Shown here piece after piece: positions 1 through 8,816 of a stretch of DNA of 64,000 nt. The notes beneath the pieces were generated by a model that was not told the DNA's origin, searched no databases, and saw nothing but the letters and a program-made list of their open reading frames with translations. The position numbers and the translations under genes are program-made. The stretch covers positions 1 to 64,000 of the forward strand of contig NZ_JAOWPS010000004.1 in NCBI RefSeq assembly GCF_025753795.1. Direction: 5' to 3'. How positions within the stretch are numbered: the stretch's first letter is position 1; each line of letters begins with the position of its first letter. This stretch comes from Mesorhizobium sp. YC-39 (lineage in GTDB: Bacteria > Pseudomonadota > Alphaproteobacteria > Rhizobiales > Rhizobiaceae).

Positions 1-1
1 G

Positions 2-670
2 GTGAAATCCGGCTATGGCTTTCATCTGGTGCTCGTCACGCAGCACACGGCGACCGTGCTGAAGCCCTTCGAGACGGTCAGGGATGCGGTCCTTGCCGAG
101 TGGCGCTCTGCGAAGCAGATCGAGTTCAGCCGGGACTATCTGATCGCGATCGTCGACAATGCCGGACAGAAGATCCAGTTCAGCGCCTCGGGCACGGCAA
201 CCATCTCTCGCCCCGGCAAGCTCTTCATTACCCGCAAGGGTCCCTATGCCGATGCGGAAATCAGTTTCGATGGCAAGACTGTTTCGGTCTATGGCAAGGC
301 GCTGAACGTTTATGCCCAGCTTGCGAGCCCGGGACCGACGATCGATGAAGAGGTTCGCATGGCCACCGGGATGGACGCCGCCGGTGCCGATCTGTTGTCG
401 GCCGATCCCTATGCCGCGTTGATGACGGAAGTCCACGAGGGTTCGGTGGTAGACACGGCCTATATTTCCGGGATCAAGGGCGATCATCTGGCATTTCGCG
501 GCGACGCCGTTGACTGGCAGATATGGATCGAGCAGGGCGAACGGCGGCTGCCGATGAAATACGTCATCACCACCAAGTGGGTGACCGGAGCGCCGCAATA
601 CACGGTTAGGTTCGCGAACTGGAACGTCGCGCCTCAGATCGACGCCACCTGGTACGCGCCTGCCGGCTAA
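2..670 (+). CDS. Chimeric PPIase C-terminal tail fused to DUF2092 protein (5' end open)
   Basis: The reading frame is open at the left edge, so the true start may lie outside the window. Residues 1 to about 40 (GYGFHLVLV, then PFETVRDAVLAEW) read like the end of a PpiC/parvulin-type peptidyl-prolyl isomerase. From about residue 42 (SASGTATISRPGKL, then VDWQIWIEQGERR and YVITTKWVTGAPQYT) it reads as a DUF2092 periplasmic protein lacking its usual N-terminus and signal peptide. The two halves are normally separate proteins, so this looks like an in-frame fusion made by a deletion. Export would depend on a signal peptide outside the window. The next gene is the arylsulfatase. The DUF2092 assignment is firm; the PPIase part rests on a short match. 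Confidence 0.75.
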   Translation: MKSGYGFHLVLVTQHTATVLKPFETVRDAVLAEWRSAKQIEFSRDYLIAIVDNAGQKIQFSASGTATISRPGKLFITRKGPYADAEISFDGKTVSVYGKALNVYAQLASPGPTIDEEVRMATGMDAAGADLLSADPYAALMTEVHEGSVVDTAYISGIKGDHLAFRGDAVDWQIWIEQGERRLPMKYVITTKWVTGAPQYTVRFANWNVAPQIDATWYAPAG

Positions 671-751
671 CGCGAACTGCTGCGGAAGGGTCAATCTCGC
701 CGACAAACTGGGATCATTGAAAATAGAAGCACACCAAGGGAGGAACTTGAG

Positions 752-2419
752 ATGAGTGACAAGCAAAAGCAACCCAGCTCGACCGATCATGAAAGCCAGA
801 CGGCATTGTCGATGCGACGCCGAGACCTTCTGTTGAGTGGCGTCTCGCTGTTTGCAGCAGCAACCCTGGCGCCAGTCGCGTCAACCAGCCCGGCGCAAGC
901 GCAAGACACCGCGAAACAGCCAAACATCCTCGTCATCTTCGGCGACGACGTCGGCTACTGGAACATCAGCGCCTATAACAGGGGCATGATGGGCTACCGC
1001 ACACCGAACATAGACCGGATTGCCAAAGAGGGCGCAATCTTCACAGATCACTACGCCCAGCAATCCTGCACCGCAGGCCGCGCCGCATTCATTACCGGCC
1101 AATCCTGCTTCCGCACCGGCCTCCTGAAGGTCGGTCTGCCCGGGGCCAAAGAAGGGCTGTCGGAGAAGGATCCGACACTCGCGGAACTGCTCAAGCCGCA
1201 GGGCTATGTTACCGGGCAATTCGGCAAGAACCATCTCGGCGATCGAAACGAGCACCTGCCAACCGTTCACGGCTTCGACGAATTCTTCGGAAATCTCTAT
1301 CACCTTAACGCCGAAGACGAACCGGAGCATCCTGACTACCCGAAAAACCCCGAATTCAAGGCCAAGTTCGGTCCGCGCGGAGTGATGAAATGCAAGGCCA
1401 GTGCAACCGACGATCCTACCGAGGATCCGCGCTTCGGACGGGTGGGCAAACAGGAGATCGAGGATACCGGCCCACTGACGAAGAAGCGCATGGAAACCGT
1501 GGACGAAGAGTTCCTCGGCAGCGCGCTCAACTTCATCGAGCGATCGAGCCAGGATGGGAAGCCGTTCTTCTGCTGGTTTAACTCGACCCGCACCCACATC
1601 TACACCTTTCTCAAGGAGGCCTCGAAGGGCAAGACCGGCTTGGGCATCTATGCGGACGCCATGGTGGAGATGGACGGCATGGTCGGTCAGCTTCTGGGCA
1701 AGCTCGATGACCTCGGCATCGCCGACAACACCATCGTCCTTTGGACGACCGACAATGGTGCGGAGGTTTTCTCGTGGCCGGACGGCGGCACCACGCCCTT
1801 CAAAGGCGAGAAGAACACGAACTGGGAAGGCGGCTACCGCGTGCCCTGCATGATGCGCTGGCCGGGCGTCATTAAGCCCGGAACCGAAATCAACCACATA
1901 ACGTCACATGAAGACTTCGTGCCAACGCTGGTCGCCGCCGCCGGCGAACCAAACGTCGTAGAAAAACTGCTGACCGGGTACGATGCCGCCGGCAAGAGCT
2001 TCAAAGTGCATCTGGATGGCTACGACCAACGCGACGTGTTGGCCGGCGAAGGCGAAGGCAAGCGCCGGGAATATTTCTACTGGACGGATGACGGCAACCT
2101 CGCCGGCTTGCGTTACGAACGCTGGAAGATGGTCTTCCTCGAGCAGCGCGAGGAGGGGCTTGCCGTGTGGGAGAACCCGCTGATTCCGCTGCGGTTCCCG
2201 AAGCTCTTCGACATCAAGGGCGACCCGTTCGAACGGGCGCAGACGGACGCCGGGGAATACGACAGATGGCGCGTCGAGCACGCCTTCGCGCTCGTGCCGG
2301 CGCAGGCTTATGTCGCCAAACACCTCCAAACCTATGTTGAGTTTCCGCCGCGGCAGAAGCCCGGCAGCTTCTCGCTCGATCAGGTCCTGGCGAAATTGCA
2401 GGAGGGTGGCAGAAACTGA
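752..2419 (+). CDS. Tat-exported arylsulfatase
   Basis: A sulfatase of 555 residues that hydrolyses sulfate esters in the periplasm. The N-terminus has a twin-arginine signal (MRRRDLLLSG, then a hydrophobic run ending APVASTSPAQAQ). The domain starts with NILVIFGDDVGYW, whose paired Asp bind the metal. The active-site motif is CTAGR, with Cys106 as the residue converted to formylglycine. Later metal and active-site blocks include LWTTDNGAE. A formylglycine-generating enzyme is encoded at 4194, so the maturation partner is local. The ATG at 752 is preceded by an AGGGAGG-like ribosome site. The natural sulfate ester cannot be told from sequence. Confidence 0.93.
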   Translation: MSDKQKQPSSTDHESQTALSMRRRDLLLSGVSLFAAATLAPVASTSPAQAQDTAKQPNILVIFGDDVGYWNISAYNRGMMGYRTPNIDRIAKEGAIFTDHYAQQSCTAGRAAFITGQSCFRTGLLKVGLPGAKEGLSEKDPTLAELLKPQGYVTGQFGKNHLGDRNEHLPTVHGFDEFFGNLYHLNAEDEPEHPDYPKNPEFKAKFGPRGVMKCKASATDDPTEDPRFGRVGKQEIEDTGPLTKKRMETVDEEFLGSALNFIERSSQDGKPFFCWFNSTRTHIYTFLKEASKGKTGLGIYADAMVEMDGMVGQLLGKLDDLGIADNTIVLWTTDNGAEVFSWPDGGTTPFKGEKNTNWEGGYRVPCMMRWPGVIKPGTEINHITSHEDFVPTLVAAAGEPNVVEKLLTGYDAAGKSFKVHLDGYDQRDVLAGEGEGKRREYFYWTDDGNLAGLRYERWKMVFLEQREEGLAVWENPLIPLRFPKLFDIKGDPFERAQTDAGEYDRWRVEHAFALVPAQAYVAKHLQTYVEFPPRQKPGSFSLDQVLAKLQEGGRN

Positions 2420-2434
2420 GTCTTCGCTCTGAAT

Positions 2435-2467
2435 AGGCCGCGCTCGCACTGTCGGCAGGCGCGGCCT
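2435..2467 (+). terminator. GC-rich hairpin after the sulfatase gene
   Basis: AGGCCGCGC (2435-2443) and GCGCGGCCT (2459-2467) form a perfect 9-bp stem with a 15-base loop, 15 bases after the sulfatase stop. There is no T-run, so it could be a partial terminator, an attenuator or an mRNA-stabilising hairpin before the gene at 2492. Confidence 0.4.
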
Positions 2468-2491
2468 CCAAGCCAACTCGGAAGCAGATCA

Positions 2492-3085
2492 ATGGCAGTC
2501 GCGAACAATCCTTCGACCGAGACCATTGCTCAGAGGGCAAAGAACGAGCTGCGCGAGTACGCGCTCCTGTCGTTGTATCTATTCGTCTGCTTTGGTGCGC
2601 TCATTCTCTACAAGGTAGCGATCCTGGGCCAGGAGGGCATCAGCTATCTGCCATCAGGGCTGGCGGCCATCAAGGCACTGATCCTGGCGAAGTTCATAAT
2701 GCTTGGACACATGATCCGATTGGGCGACCGGCGTCGAAGCAGGATCGTCTACGTCATAGCCTACAAGGCCCTGTTATATCTGATCCTGCTTCTCGTCCTC
2801 TCGGTCGTTGAGGAAGTCATCGTCGGGCTGGTTCACGGGCGAACAAGCGCCGCCTCCCTCGCTGAATTCGGAGGATACAAGCTGCCGCAGACGCTTGCGA
2901 CAAGCCTGATCATGCTGCTGATATTGATCCCCTACTTGGCGTCCAGGGAACTCAACGTCGTGCTTGGGGAAGGCAGGCTTTGGACGCTGCTGTTCGAACA
3001 CCGCGACGGACCTCAGTCAGCCGGTTTGGCAGCTGCCGCGAGAGAGTCAGGCCCAACGAACCCGAGCGATCACCTTTCCCGGTAG
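2492..3085 (+). CDS. Small integral membrane protein of unknown function
   Basis: A protein of 197 residues with about four hydrophobic segments (near residues 22-42, 50-72, 84-110 and 130-152) and a charged, Ala/Ser-rich tail. I do not recognise a catalytic motif. It lies between the arylsulfatase and the HAD phosphatase, all on one strand with short gaps, so it is probably expressed with them. A role in the membrane step of the sulfatase module is only a guess from position. Confidence 0.75.
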   Translation: MAVANNPSTETIAQRAKNELREYALLSLYLFVCFGALILYKVAILGQEGISYLPSGLAAIKALILAKFIMLGHMIRLGDRRRSRIVYVIAYKALLYLILLLVLSVVEEVIVGLVHGRTSAASLAEFGGYKLPQTLATSLIMLLILIPYLASRELNVVLGEGRLWTLLFEHRDGPQSAGLAAAARESGPTNPSDHLSR

Positions 3086-3141
3086 CCGCTTTTTGATGAT
3101 GGCGCTCCCGAGGGGCGCTGACCTGGAGGAGACATCAAGCT

Positions 3142-4149
3142 ATGACCAATCTTACTTGCGCCGCGAAGCGCTACCTTTTGTCCATCCTCCTGTCATTGGG
3201 GGTCGCTGCCTCTGCCACCGCGCAGAACGCCGATCAGCTTCCATCTTGGAATGACGGCCAGGCCAAGCAGTCCATTGTCGCCTTCGTCGAACGCGTGACT
3301 GCGGAAGGTTCGGCGGATTTCGTGCCGATCGCCGAACGCATCGCCGTTTTCGACAACGACGGCGCGCTCTGGGCGGAGCAGCCAATGTATTTTCAACTCT
3401 TGTTCGCCCTCGACCGCGTGAAGGCGCTGGCGCCTCAGCATCCGGAGTGGAAGGACAAAGAGCCCTTTGCCTCGTTGCTGAAGGGCGACGTGAAAGCCGC
3501 GCTCGCTGGCGGCGAACCGGCGATCATGGAAATCGTCATGGCCACGCATTCCGGCATGACCACGGACGAGTTTGATCAGATCGTTCTCGACTGGATGGCA
3601 AGCGCCAAGCACCCGAAGACCGGCCGGCCCTACACGGAGATGATTTATCAGCCGATGCTGGAGCTCCTGACCTATCTGCGGGCCAACGGGTTCAAGACCT
3701 TCATCGTCTCGGGCGGCGGCATCGATTTCATGCGTCCGTGGACGGAGAAGGTCTATGGCATACCGCCCGAGCAGGTCGTCGGCAGCAGCGGCAAGACCAG
3801 TTTCGAAATGCACGGCGGCATCCCGGTGATCATGCGGCTGCCGGAAATCAACTTCATCGACGACAAGGCCGGCAAGCCCGTCGGCATCCACCAGCATATC
3901 GGCCGGCGGCCCATCGCGGCGTTCGGCAATTCCGACGGCGATCTGCAGATGCTGCAGTGGACCTGTTCTGGTCCCGGACCGCACTTCTGTCTCTATGTCC
4001 ACCACACCGACGCGGAGCGGGAATGGGCCTACGATCGGCAGTCGAGCATCGGCCGCCTCGACAAGGGCCTCGACGCGGCCGCTGATGGCGGTTGGACGGT
4101 TGTCGATATGAAGGCCGATTGGGCTAAAGTGTTTTCGTTCGAACCCTGA
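3142..4149 (+). CDS. Exported HAD-superfamily phosphatase
   Basis: A protein of 335 residues with a Sec signal peptide (hydrophobic run, then SATAQNA), so it should work in the periplasm. All four HAD motifs are visible: motif I FDNDGALW (Asp nucleophile and acid/base Asp), motif II IVSGGG, a motif III Lys near DDKAGKP, and motif IV GNSDGDLQML. The DNDGxLW form is typical of phosphoserine-phosphatase-like HAD proteins. It sits between a sulfatase and its activating enzyme, which suggests a periplasmic module that strips both sulfate and phosphate from organic esters. Substrate unknown. Confidence 0.88.
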   Translation: MTNLTCAAKRYLLSILLSLGVAASATAQNADQLPSWNDGQAKQSIVAFVERVTAEGSADFVPIAERIAVFDNDGALWAEQPMYFQLLFALDRVKALAPQHPEWKDKEPFASLLKGDVKAALAGGEPAIMEIVMATHSGMTTDEFDQIVLDWMASAKHPKTGRPYTEMIYQPMLELLTYLRANGFKTFIVSGGGIDFMRPWTEKVYGIPPEQVVGSSGKTSFEMHGGIPVIMRLPEINFIDDKAGKPVGIHQHIGRRPIAAFGNSDGDLQMLQWTCSGPGPHFCLYVHHTDAEREWAYDRQSSIGRLDKGLDAAADGGWTVVDMKADWAKVFSFEP

Positions 4150-4193
4150 GTGGCCTCAACAGGGCATTGCATCAAGGACGACACGATAAAGCC

Positions 4194-5165
4194 ATGACAA
4201 AACTTGCCGACACCGAACGAACGCTCGCCGGCTCTACGCCGGTCGGTTCGCCCCACGACCGGATGGTTTGGATTCCCGGCGGCGGGTTCCTCATGGGTTC
4301 CGACAAGCATTATCCGGAAGAGGCACCGGCGCACCGAGTGACGGTGGGCGGCTTCTGGATGGACATTTGCACCGTCACCAACCGCGACTTCGCGCGCTTC
4401 GTCGAGGAAACCGGACATGTGACGGTGGCCGAGCTGCCGGCGAACCCGGATGATTATCCCGGCTGGCAGCCCGACAAGCTTGCGCCTTCATCTGCGGTGT
4501 TCATCAAGGCCAAACAACGGGTCGATCTTCGCGACCACTACAATTGGTGGGTCTATGTGAGCGGTGCCAACTGGCGTCATCCGCGCGGCCCGGCGAGTTC
4601 GATCAAGAAGCTTGCCGACCACCCGGTCGTCCATGTGGCCTACGAGGATGCCGAGGCCTATGCAAAATGGGCCGGTAAGGAATTGCCGACCGAGGCCGAG
4701 TGGGAGTTCGCGGCGCGCGGCGGGCTCGCTGGCGCCGAGTTCGCCTGGGGCGACGAGTTGACGCCGGACGGCATGCACATGGCCAACATATGGCAGGGCG
4801 AGTTCCCTTACCGCAACACGCTCGAAGATGGATTCGAGTATACAGCGCCGGTCGGGTCGTTCCCCGCCAACGGCTACGGTCTCCACGACATGGCCGGCAA
4901 TGTCTGGCAATGGACGACCGACTGGTACCAGGAGCATGGCCGGATCGACAGCCCATGCTGCACGGTGGATAACCCCCGGGGCGCCAAACGGGAGGACAGT
5001 CTCGATCCAAGACAGCCGGCGATCAAGATCCCACGCAAGGTGATGAAGGGTGGGTCGCATCTTTGCGCTCCCAACTATTGCCGGCGCTACCGACCAGCCG
5101 CGCGCATGGCGCAGCCCGTAGACACGTCAACAAGCCATTTGGGTTTCCGCTGTATTGTTCGCTGA
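4194..5165 (+). CDS. Formylglycine-generating enzyme (sulfatase-modifying factor)
   Basis: An FGE/SUMF1-family protein of 323 residues that oxidises the active-site Cys of sulfatases to formylglycine. The family blocks are clear: MVWIPGGGFLMGS at the start, ELPTEAEWEFAARGG in the middle, MAGNVWQWTTDWY, and the end block KGGSHLCAPNYCRRYRPAAR with LGFRC. The two Cys of CAPNYC match the catalytic pair of aerobic FGEs, so it should be active. Its obvious client is the CTAGR sulfatase at 752. I chose the ATG at 4194; a TTG at 4167 is in frame. No signal peptide is seen, so modification would precede Tat export, which fits a folded Tat substrate. Confidence 0.9.
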   Translation: MTKLADTERTLAGSTPVGSPHDRMVWIPGGGFLMGSDKHYPEEAPAHRVTVGGFWMDICTVTNRDFARFVEETGHVTVAELPANPDDYPGWQPDKLAPSSAVFIKAKQRVDLRDHYNWWVYVSGANWRHPRGPASSIKKLADHPVVHVAYEDAEAYAKWAGKELPTEAEWEFAARGGLAGAEFAWGDELTPDGMHMANIWQGEFPYRNTLEDGFEYTAPVGSFPANGYGLHDMAGNVWQWTTDWYQEHGRIDSPCCTVDNPRGAKREDSLDPRQPAIKIPRKVMKGGSHLCAPNYCRRYRPAARMAQPVDTSTSHLGFRCIVR

Positions 5166-5222
5166 AACTGACAGCTCGCCGTATCCCGTTGCGTCCCGGA
5201 TGGGCGTCGAGGACAGTGCAGC

Positions 5223-5698
5223 ATGACCAGCAACAACATCCGCTACGTCATCTTGATGGTCATTGAGACTGCTGCCGCTATGTTCCTATTTTACACGATT
5301 TTCCCGATCTTCCGGCAAGTAATCACCCAATTGGGAGAACCACAGGACATCAGCCCCTATCAGCAGGCCGCAGTGGCTTGTGGTGCGCCGGTTCTGCAGG
5401 CCTGTTACTGGGTCAGGTTTCGCTGGGTTGCGATCCCCGCACCGTTTCGCAATGCCTTGGTGAGGCACCTGTTCCCGTTTGCCAGCCGAGTCAGTTTCTT
5501 CTTTGGAGGCGCTTTGTTTTCGGTCTTCTTTTCCGCCACGTACCGGAACTCGATCAATTCCCTTCTTTCATTCAGGGAGCAGTCAAGTTGTTGGAGGTCC
5601 TGTTGGTTCTGTTCAGTCTGTTTTGCTATTCGCTCGAAATAGAACGGTTGGGCAGGGCAAGAGAGGACCATTCCTCGGCGCCGGGCCGCAGCAGATAA
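5223..5698 (+). pseudogene. Frameshifted small membrane protein
   Basis: The first part is a coherent membrane protein (IETAAAMFLFYTIFPIFRQV, then LGEPQDISPYQQ, then FASRVSFFFGGALFSVFF). After FF the frame drifts into nonsense, while the frame one base earlier continues as FRHVPELDQFPSFIQGAVK and FCYSLEIERLGRA to a stop at 5698. One T missing from the T-run at 5529-5532 explains it. The intact product would be about 158 residues with three to four membrane segments. Either a real recent mutation or a homopolymer sequencing error. Family function unknown; it follows the FGE gene by 57 bases. Confidence 0.75.
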
Positions 5699-5885
5699 TT
5701 CAGGCTGGCCAAATTCGGTCTGTTACAAGCATGCCGATGGTCGGCGGCCTTGCCTGCCTGTCAAACGTTTGGGAGACTTCTGACAATTTGTATGTCTCAG
5801 GAACAATCTTGGATCGACGGCGTTTCATGCAGTTAATGACGACGTTTCGCATACGGTAAACATTGCCACCAGCGAGGACGTGATC

Positions 5886-6380
5886 ATGAGGTTCCTGTCA
5901 GGCATAGCGACCTCCCTGGTCGCAGCTTTTGCACTTACGAGCACTGTTCCAGTTGATGCCGCACCGATCTTCGTGCCCAGGGAACAAGGCGCGCAGTCCG
6001 ATGTCTTCCAGATTCAGGATGGCTGGTACAGGGGTTATCGCGGCTACCGCCACTATCGTCCGGGATACCACCGGCACAACGACTTTTGGTTCCCCGCCGG
6101 CGCATTTGTCGCCGGAGCGCTGCTCGGCAGTATGATCGCCAACAACAACGGCTACTACGGCGGGTATTACCGAAGCGGCTTCTACGGCGATCCGTATTAC
6201 GGCGGACCCTACTACGGCAGGCCCTACTACGGCAGGCCCTATTACAGCGGACGCTATTACGGCGATCCGTACTACCGCGACCCGTATTATGGCGACCGGT
6301 ACTACGGCGATGGGTATCACTCGAACAGGTCCTATCGCCCATGCTCACCCAGGGAAGCCGATTCCGGTAATTGCTACTAG
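5886..6380 (+). CDS. Secreted Tyr/Gly-repeat protein related to BA14K proteins
   Basis: A protein of 164 residues with a signal peptide (VAAFALTSTVPVDAA). The segment after it (GYRGYRHYRPGYHRHNDFW, then a GAFVAGALLGSMIA hydrophobic stretch) resembles the front half of BA14K-family proteins of Rhizobiales. The usual conserved C-terminal BA14K block is missing; in its place are about ten short YYG-type repeats with Gly, Arg, Asp and Pro, ending in a Cys-containing tail. I use the ATG at 5886, seven bases after GAGGA; a GTG at 5880 is also in frame. Probably a cell-surface or periplasmic low-complexity protein, function unknown. Confidence 0.75.
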   Translation: MRFLSGIATSLVAAFALTSTVPVDAAPIFVPREQGAQSDVFQIQDGWYRGYRGYRHYRPGYHRHNDFWFPAGAFVAGALLGSMIANNNGYYGGYYRSGFYGDPYYGGPYYGRPYYGRPYYSGRYYGDPYYRDPYYGDRYYGDGYHSNRSYRPCSPREADSGNCY

Positions 6381-6760
6381 CGATCGTCGTCGTCGGGCAG
6401 GGTGCGCTTGGGCCGATTTTCTATGTGGTCGACAAGCCGCCGATGCGAGCCCAGCCTTTCATGGCCATCCCAGCGGAGGTCCGACCGCTCCTTCGAACGG
6501 CCTCGCAGTCAGAAAGTTACCCTCCCTTCCACGTAACTTACGTTCCGCCGCCGGTTCGGTCCGGTAGGCTCGGGGACAACACGACCAATCAACGGGATGG
6601 GACGCCGGCTGGCAGACAAGCGGTCTTGACGGCGGTGCGCCGGTTCCGCAGTTTGCCGTCATGATGATGGTTGGTTTCACAGGCTGGTGCTTGCCGCGGC
6701 AGATCGGGAGTCCTCTCGTTGCCGCCGCGGTTCATTCAGTCTCGACGCAAGGGGGAGAAG
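6381..6760. other. Stretch without a supported gene
   Basis: About 380 bases between the Tyr-repeat protein and the binding protein. A frame from 6371 to 6664 stays open but shows no family resemblance, starts with TTG inside the previous gene and has no ribosome site. I see no tRNA-like fold or convincing terminator. Confidence 0.5.
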
Positions 6761-7729
6761 ATGGACAGTCGATTTCGGCAGCATCTGCTGAAAGTGTCGC
6801 TAGCAGCGTTGACGGTGCTGGCGGTACATGGCCAGGCGCCTGCGGCGGATCTCCTCATCGCAATGCCGAACTGGCCGTCGGGCCAGGCGGCCGCCAATAT
6901 CATCAAATACGGCATCAAGCAGAAACTCCAACTCGACGCCGACGTGCGCGAGATGGGCACCATGACCGCATTCGCCGGAATGGATACCGGTGAGGTCGAC
7001 GTCTATCCGGAAATCTGGCTTCCCAATTTCGATTCACTCGTCAAGAAATACGTCGACGGGCGCAAGACCGTTGACCTCAGTTCCAAGGGTGTGCCGGCGA
7101 CGCAAGGCATCTGTGTCACGCGCGAGACGGCGGACAAATATGGCGTCAAGGACATTTCAGATCTGGCGGATCCGAAAAAGGCGTCCGTGTTCGATACCGA
7201 CGGCGACGGCAAGGGCGAAATGTGGATTGGCGCGCTGGGCTGGTCGTCGACGAGCATCGAGAAGATCCGGGCCAAGAGCTACGGCTATGAAAAAACGATG
7301 ACGCTCCTTCAAATGCCGGAAGATATGGCGATGGCTGCGGTCGACGCGGCCGCGGCAACCGGGCAACCGATCGCTTTCTATTGCTACAGTCCGCACCACA
7401 TTTTCGAACTCCATGATATCGTCGAATTGACCGAGCCGAAATACGATCCCGCCAAATGGCACATCGTGATGCCGAGCGACGACCCTGACTGGCTGTCGAA
7501 ATCGGAGGCACCGGTGGCGTGGGACGCATCGCATTTCTACATCGGCTTCGCGTCCTCCACGGCGAAACGCCTGCCGAAAGTGGCGGCCTTCCTCTCCCAT
7601 ATCGACTTCACACCAGAGGAGGTCACCGAGATGAGCTACGCATTGCAGGTCGACCGGCAGGATCCCGCCAAGTACGCGCAGACCTGGGTTGCAAATCATC
7701 AAGACCGGCTGAACGCCTGGTCGAAATAG
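6761..7729 (+). CDS. OpuAC/ProX-type ABC substrate-binding protein
   Basis: A periplasmic binding protein of 322 residues of the glycine betaine/choline/proline family. It has a signal peptide (LLKVSLAALTVLAVHGQAPAA), then LLIAMPNWPSGQ and GEVDVYPEIWLPNF, typical of the OpuAC domain, which cages quaternary amines with aromatic side chains. A DTDGDGKGEMW segment resembles a calcium-binding loop and is seen in some members. The ATG at 6761 follows GGGGGAG; upstream in-frame codons lack such a site. No permease or ATPase gene is adjacent, so it is an orphan binding protein using a transporter elsewhere, or acting alone. Confidence 0.88.
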   Translation: MDSRFRQHLLKVSLAALTVLAVHGQAPAADLLIAMPNWPSGQAAANIIKYGIKQKLQLDADVREMGTMTAFAGMDTGEVDVYPEIWLPNFDSLVKKYVDGRKTVDLSSKGVPATQGICVTRETADKYGVKDISDLADPKKASVFDTDGDGKGEMWIGALGWSSTSIEKIRAKSYGYEKTMTLLQMPEDMAMAAVDAAAATGQPIAFYCYSPHHIFELHDIVELTEPKYDPAKWHIVMPSDDPDWLSKSEAPVAWDASHFYIGFASSTAKRLPKVAAFLSHIDFTPEEVTEMSYALQVDRQDPAKYAQTWVANHQDRLNAWSK

Positions 7730-7743
7730 GGGCAGGGACGAAC

Positions 7744-8457
7744 ATGACTCTTTTGCTCGCAAACCGTTCCGTCACTTCGAAAAGCAATGATCGCGGAATG
7801 GCTGGTCGCCGCCTGGTTCTTGGCGCGGCGCTTGTCATGACCGCGATCGGCGCGACACTGGCGTATGCCGCTCAAACGCAGGTATTCGATCCGCAGACCC
7901 ACAAGTGGGTCGATTACGACAAGAAGAAAGCGCGAAAATACTACGCCGCTCACAAGGAGGTGCCCGAGGCATTTCGGCCGCAGATGGTCAAGTTCCGCAC
8001 CGCCGAGGTGCCCGGTACGATCATCATCGATGGCAACAAGCATTTTCTCTATCTTGTGCAATCAGGCCAGAAGGCCATGCGCTACGGCATCGGCGTCGGT
8101 CGGGAAGGGTTTGGATGGGCTGGTATCGTGCGCGTCGGCCGCATGGCGGAATGGCCGACCTGGACGCCTCCGGCCGAAATGCTCGCCCGTGATCCGAACG
8201 CGGTCAAACATGCGGGAGGCATGCCGGGAGGGCCCGACAATCCGCTCGGCGCCAGGGCGCTCTATCTCTATGAGCGCGATCAGGACACGATCTATCGGAT
8301 ACACGGCACGCCGGAGCCCTGGACGATCGGGCTCGACGTGTCGTCAGGGTGTATCAGGATGAGGAACGACGACATCACCGACCTCGCGTCGCGCGTCAAG
8401 GTTGGCGCCAAGGTCATCGTTCTCATGCAGGGGGCGGCCCTTTACAAGGGCGTGTGA
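7744..8457 (+). CDS. L,D-transpeptidase (YkuD domain)
   Basis: A protein of 237 residues with an N-terminal membrane or signal segment (LVLGAALVMTAIGATLAYA) and a YkuD domain from about residue 90. The catalytic block is HGTPEPWTIG then SSGCIRMRN, with the Cys nucleophile and the His intact. Family members cross-link peptidoglycan stem peptides (3-3 links) or attach lipoproteins to the wall, in the periplasm. It starts 15 bases after the binding protein gene and is followed by a small lipoprotein gene, so the three may be cotranscribed. Confidence 0.9.
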   Translation: MTLLLANRSVTSKSNDRGMAGRRLVLGAALVMTAIGATLAYAAQTQVFDPQTHKWVDYDKKKARKYYAAHKEVPEAFRPQMVKFRTAEVPGTIIIDGNKHFLYLVQSGQKAMRYGIGVGREGFGWAGIVRVGRMAEWPTWTPPAEMLARDPNAVKHAGGMPGGPDNPLGARALYLYERDQDTIYRIHGTPEPWTIGLDVSSGCIRMRNDDITDLASRVKVGAKVIVLMQGAALYKGV

Positions 8458-8482
8458 GGCGGCATTCGGAGAGGGACAAGCA

Positions 8483-8809
8483 ATGTCGGCAAAACGTGCA
8501 GTGAGAAGATCGATCCTGGCCGTAGCTCTTGGATCCATGGTGCAGAGCTTGAGCGCGTGCGTCAGCACGCCGCCGCCGGCTCCGGAGCAGATGTCGAGGA
8601 CCCAGGTCGAAACGGCTCCAGCGGATCTTCAGCTTCTTTGCGCCAATGCGGTCGCCAAGGCGAGCGGCGTCGACAGCGCCAAGATCCTTCCGGTTTCCTC
8701 GAGCAAGATCGATTCCAAAACCTATCAGGTCGAGCTCGATGCCGGCGGCAAGAAGACAAGCTGCCTTGTGGATACCGAAGGCAATGTCAAATCCGTCGAG
8801 CCTGTCTGA
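8483..8809 (+). CDS. Small putative lipoprotein
   Basis: A protein of 108 residues with a signal sequence ending in the lipobox LSAC, a Pro-rich linker (STPPPAPEQ) and a compact domain containing two Cys (LLCANAVAKASG, then KKTSCLVDTEGNVKSVEPV). The predicted mature form is lipid-anchored. GAGGGA lies upstream of the ATG. It is probably coexpressed with the L,D-transpeptidase 25 bases upstream. No known domain recognised. Confidence 0.7.
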   Translation: MSAKRAVRRSILAVALGSMVQSLSACVSTPPPAPEQMSRTQVETAPADLQLLCANAVAKASGVDSAKILPVSSSKIDSKTYQVELDAGGKKTSCLVDTEGNVKSVEPV

Positions 8810-8816
8810 TCCGCTC

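Noticed and set aside
6371..6664. Open frame of 97 codons
   Set aside because: Starts with TTG inside the previous gene, no ribosome site, no coherent protein features.
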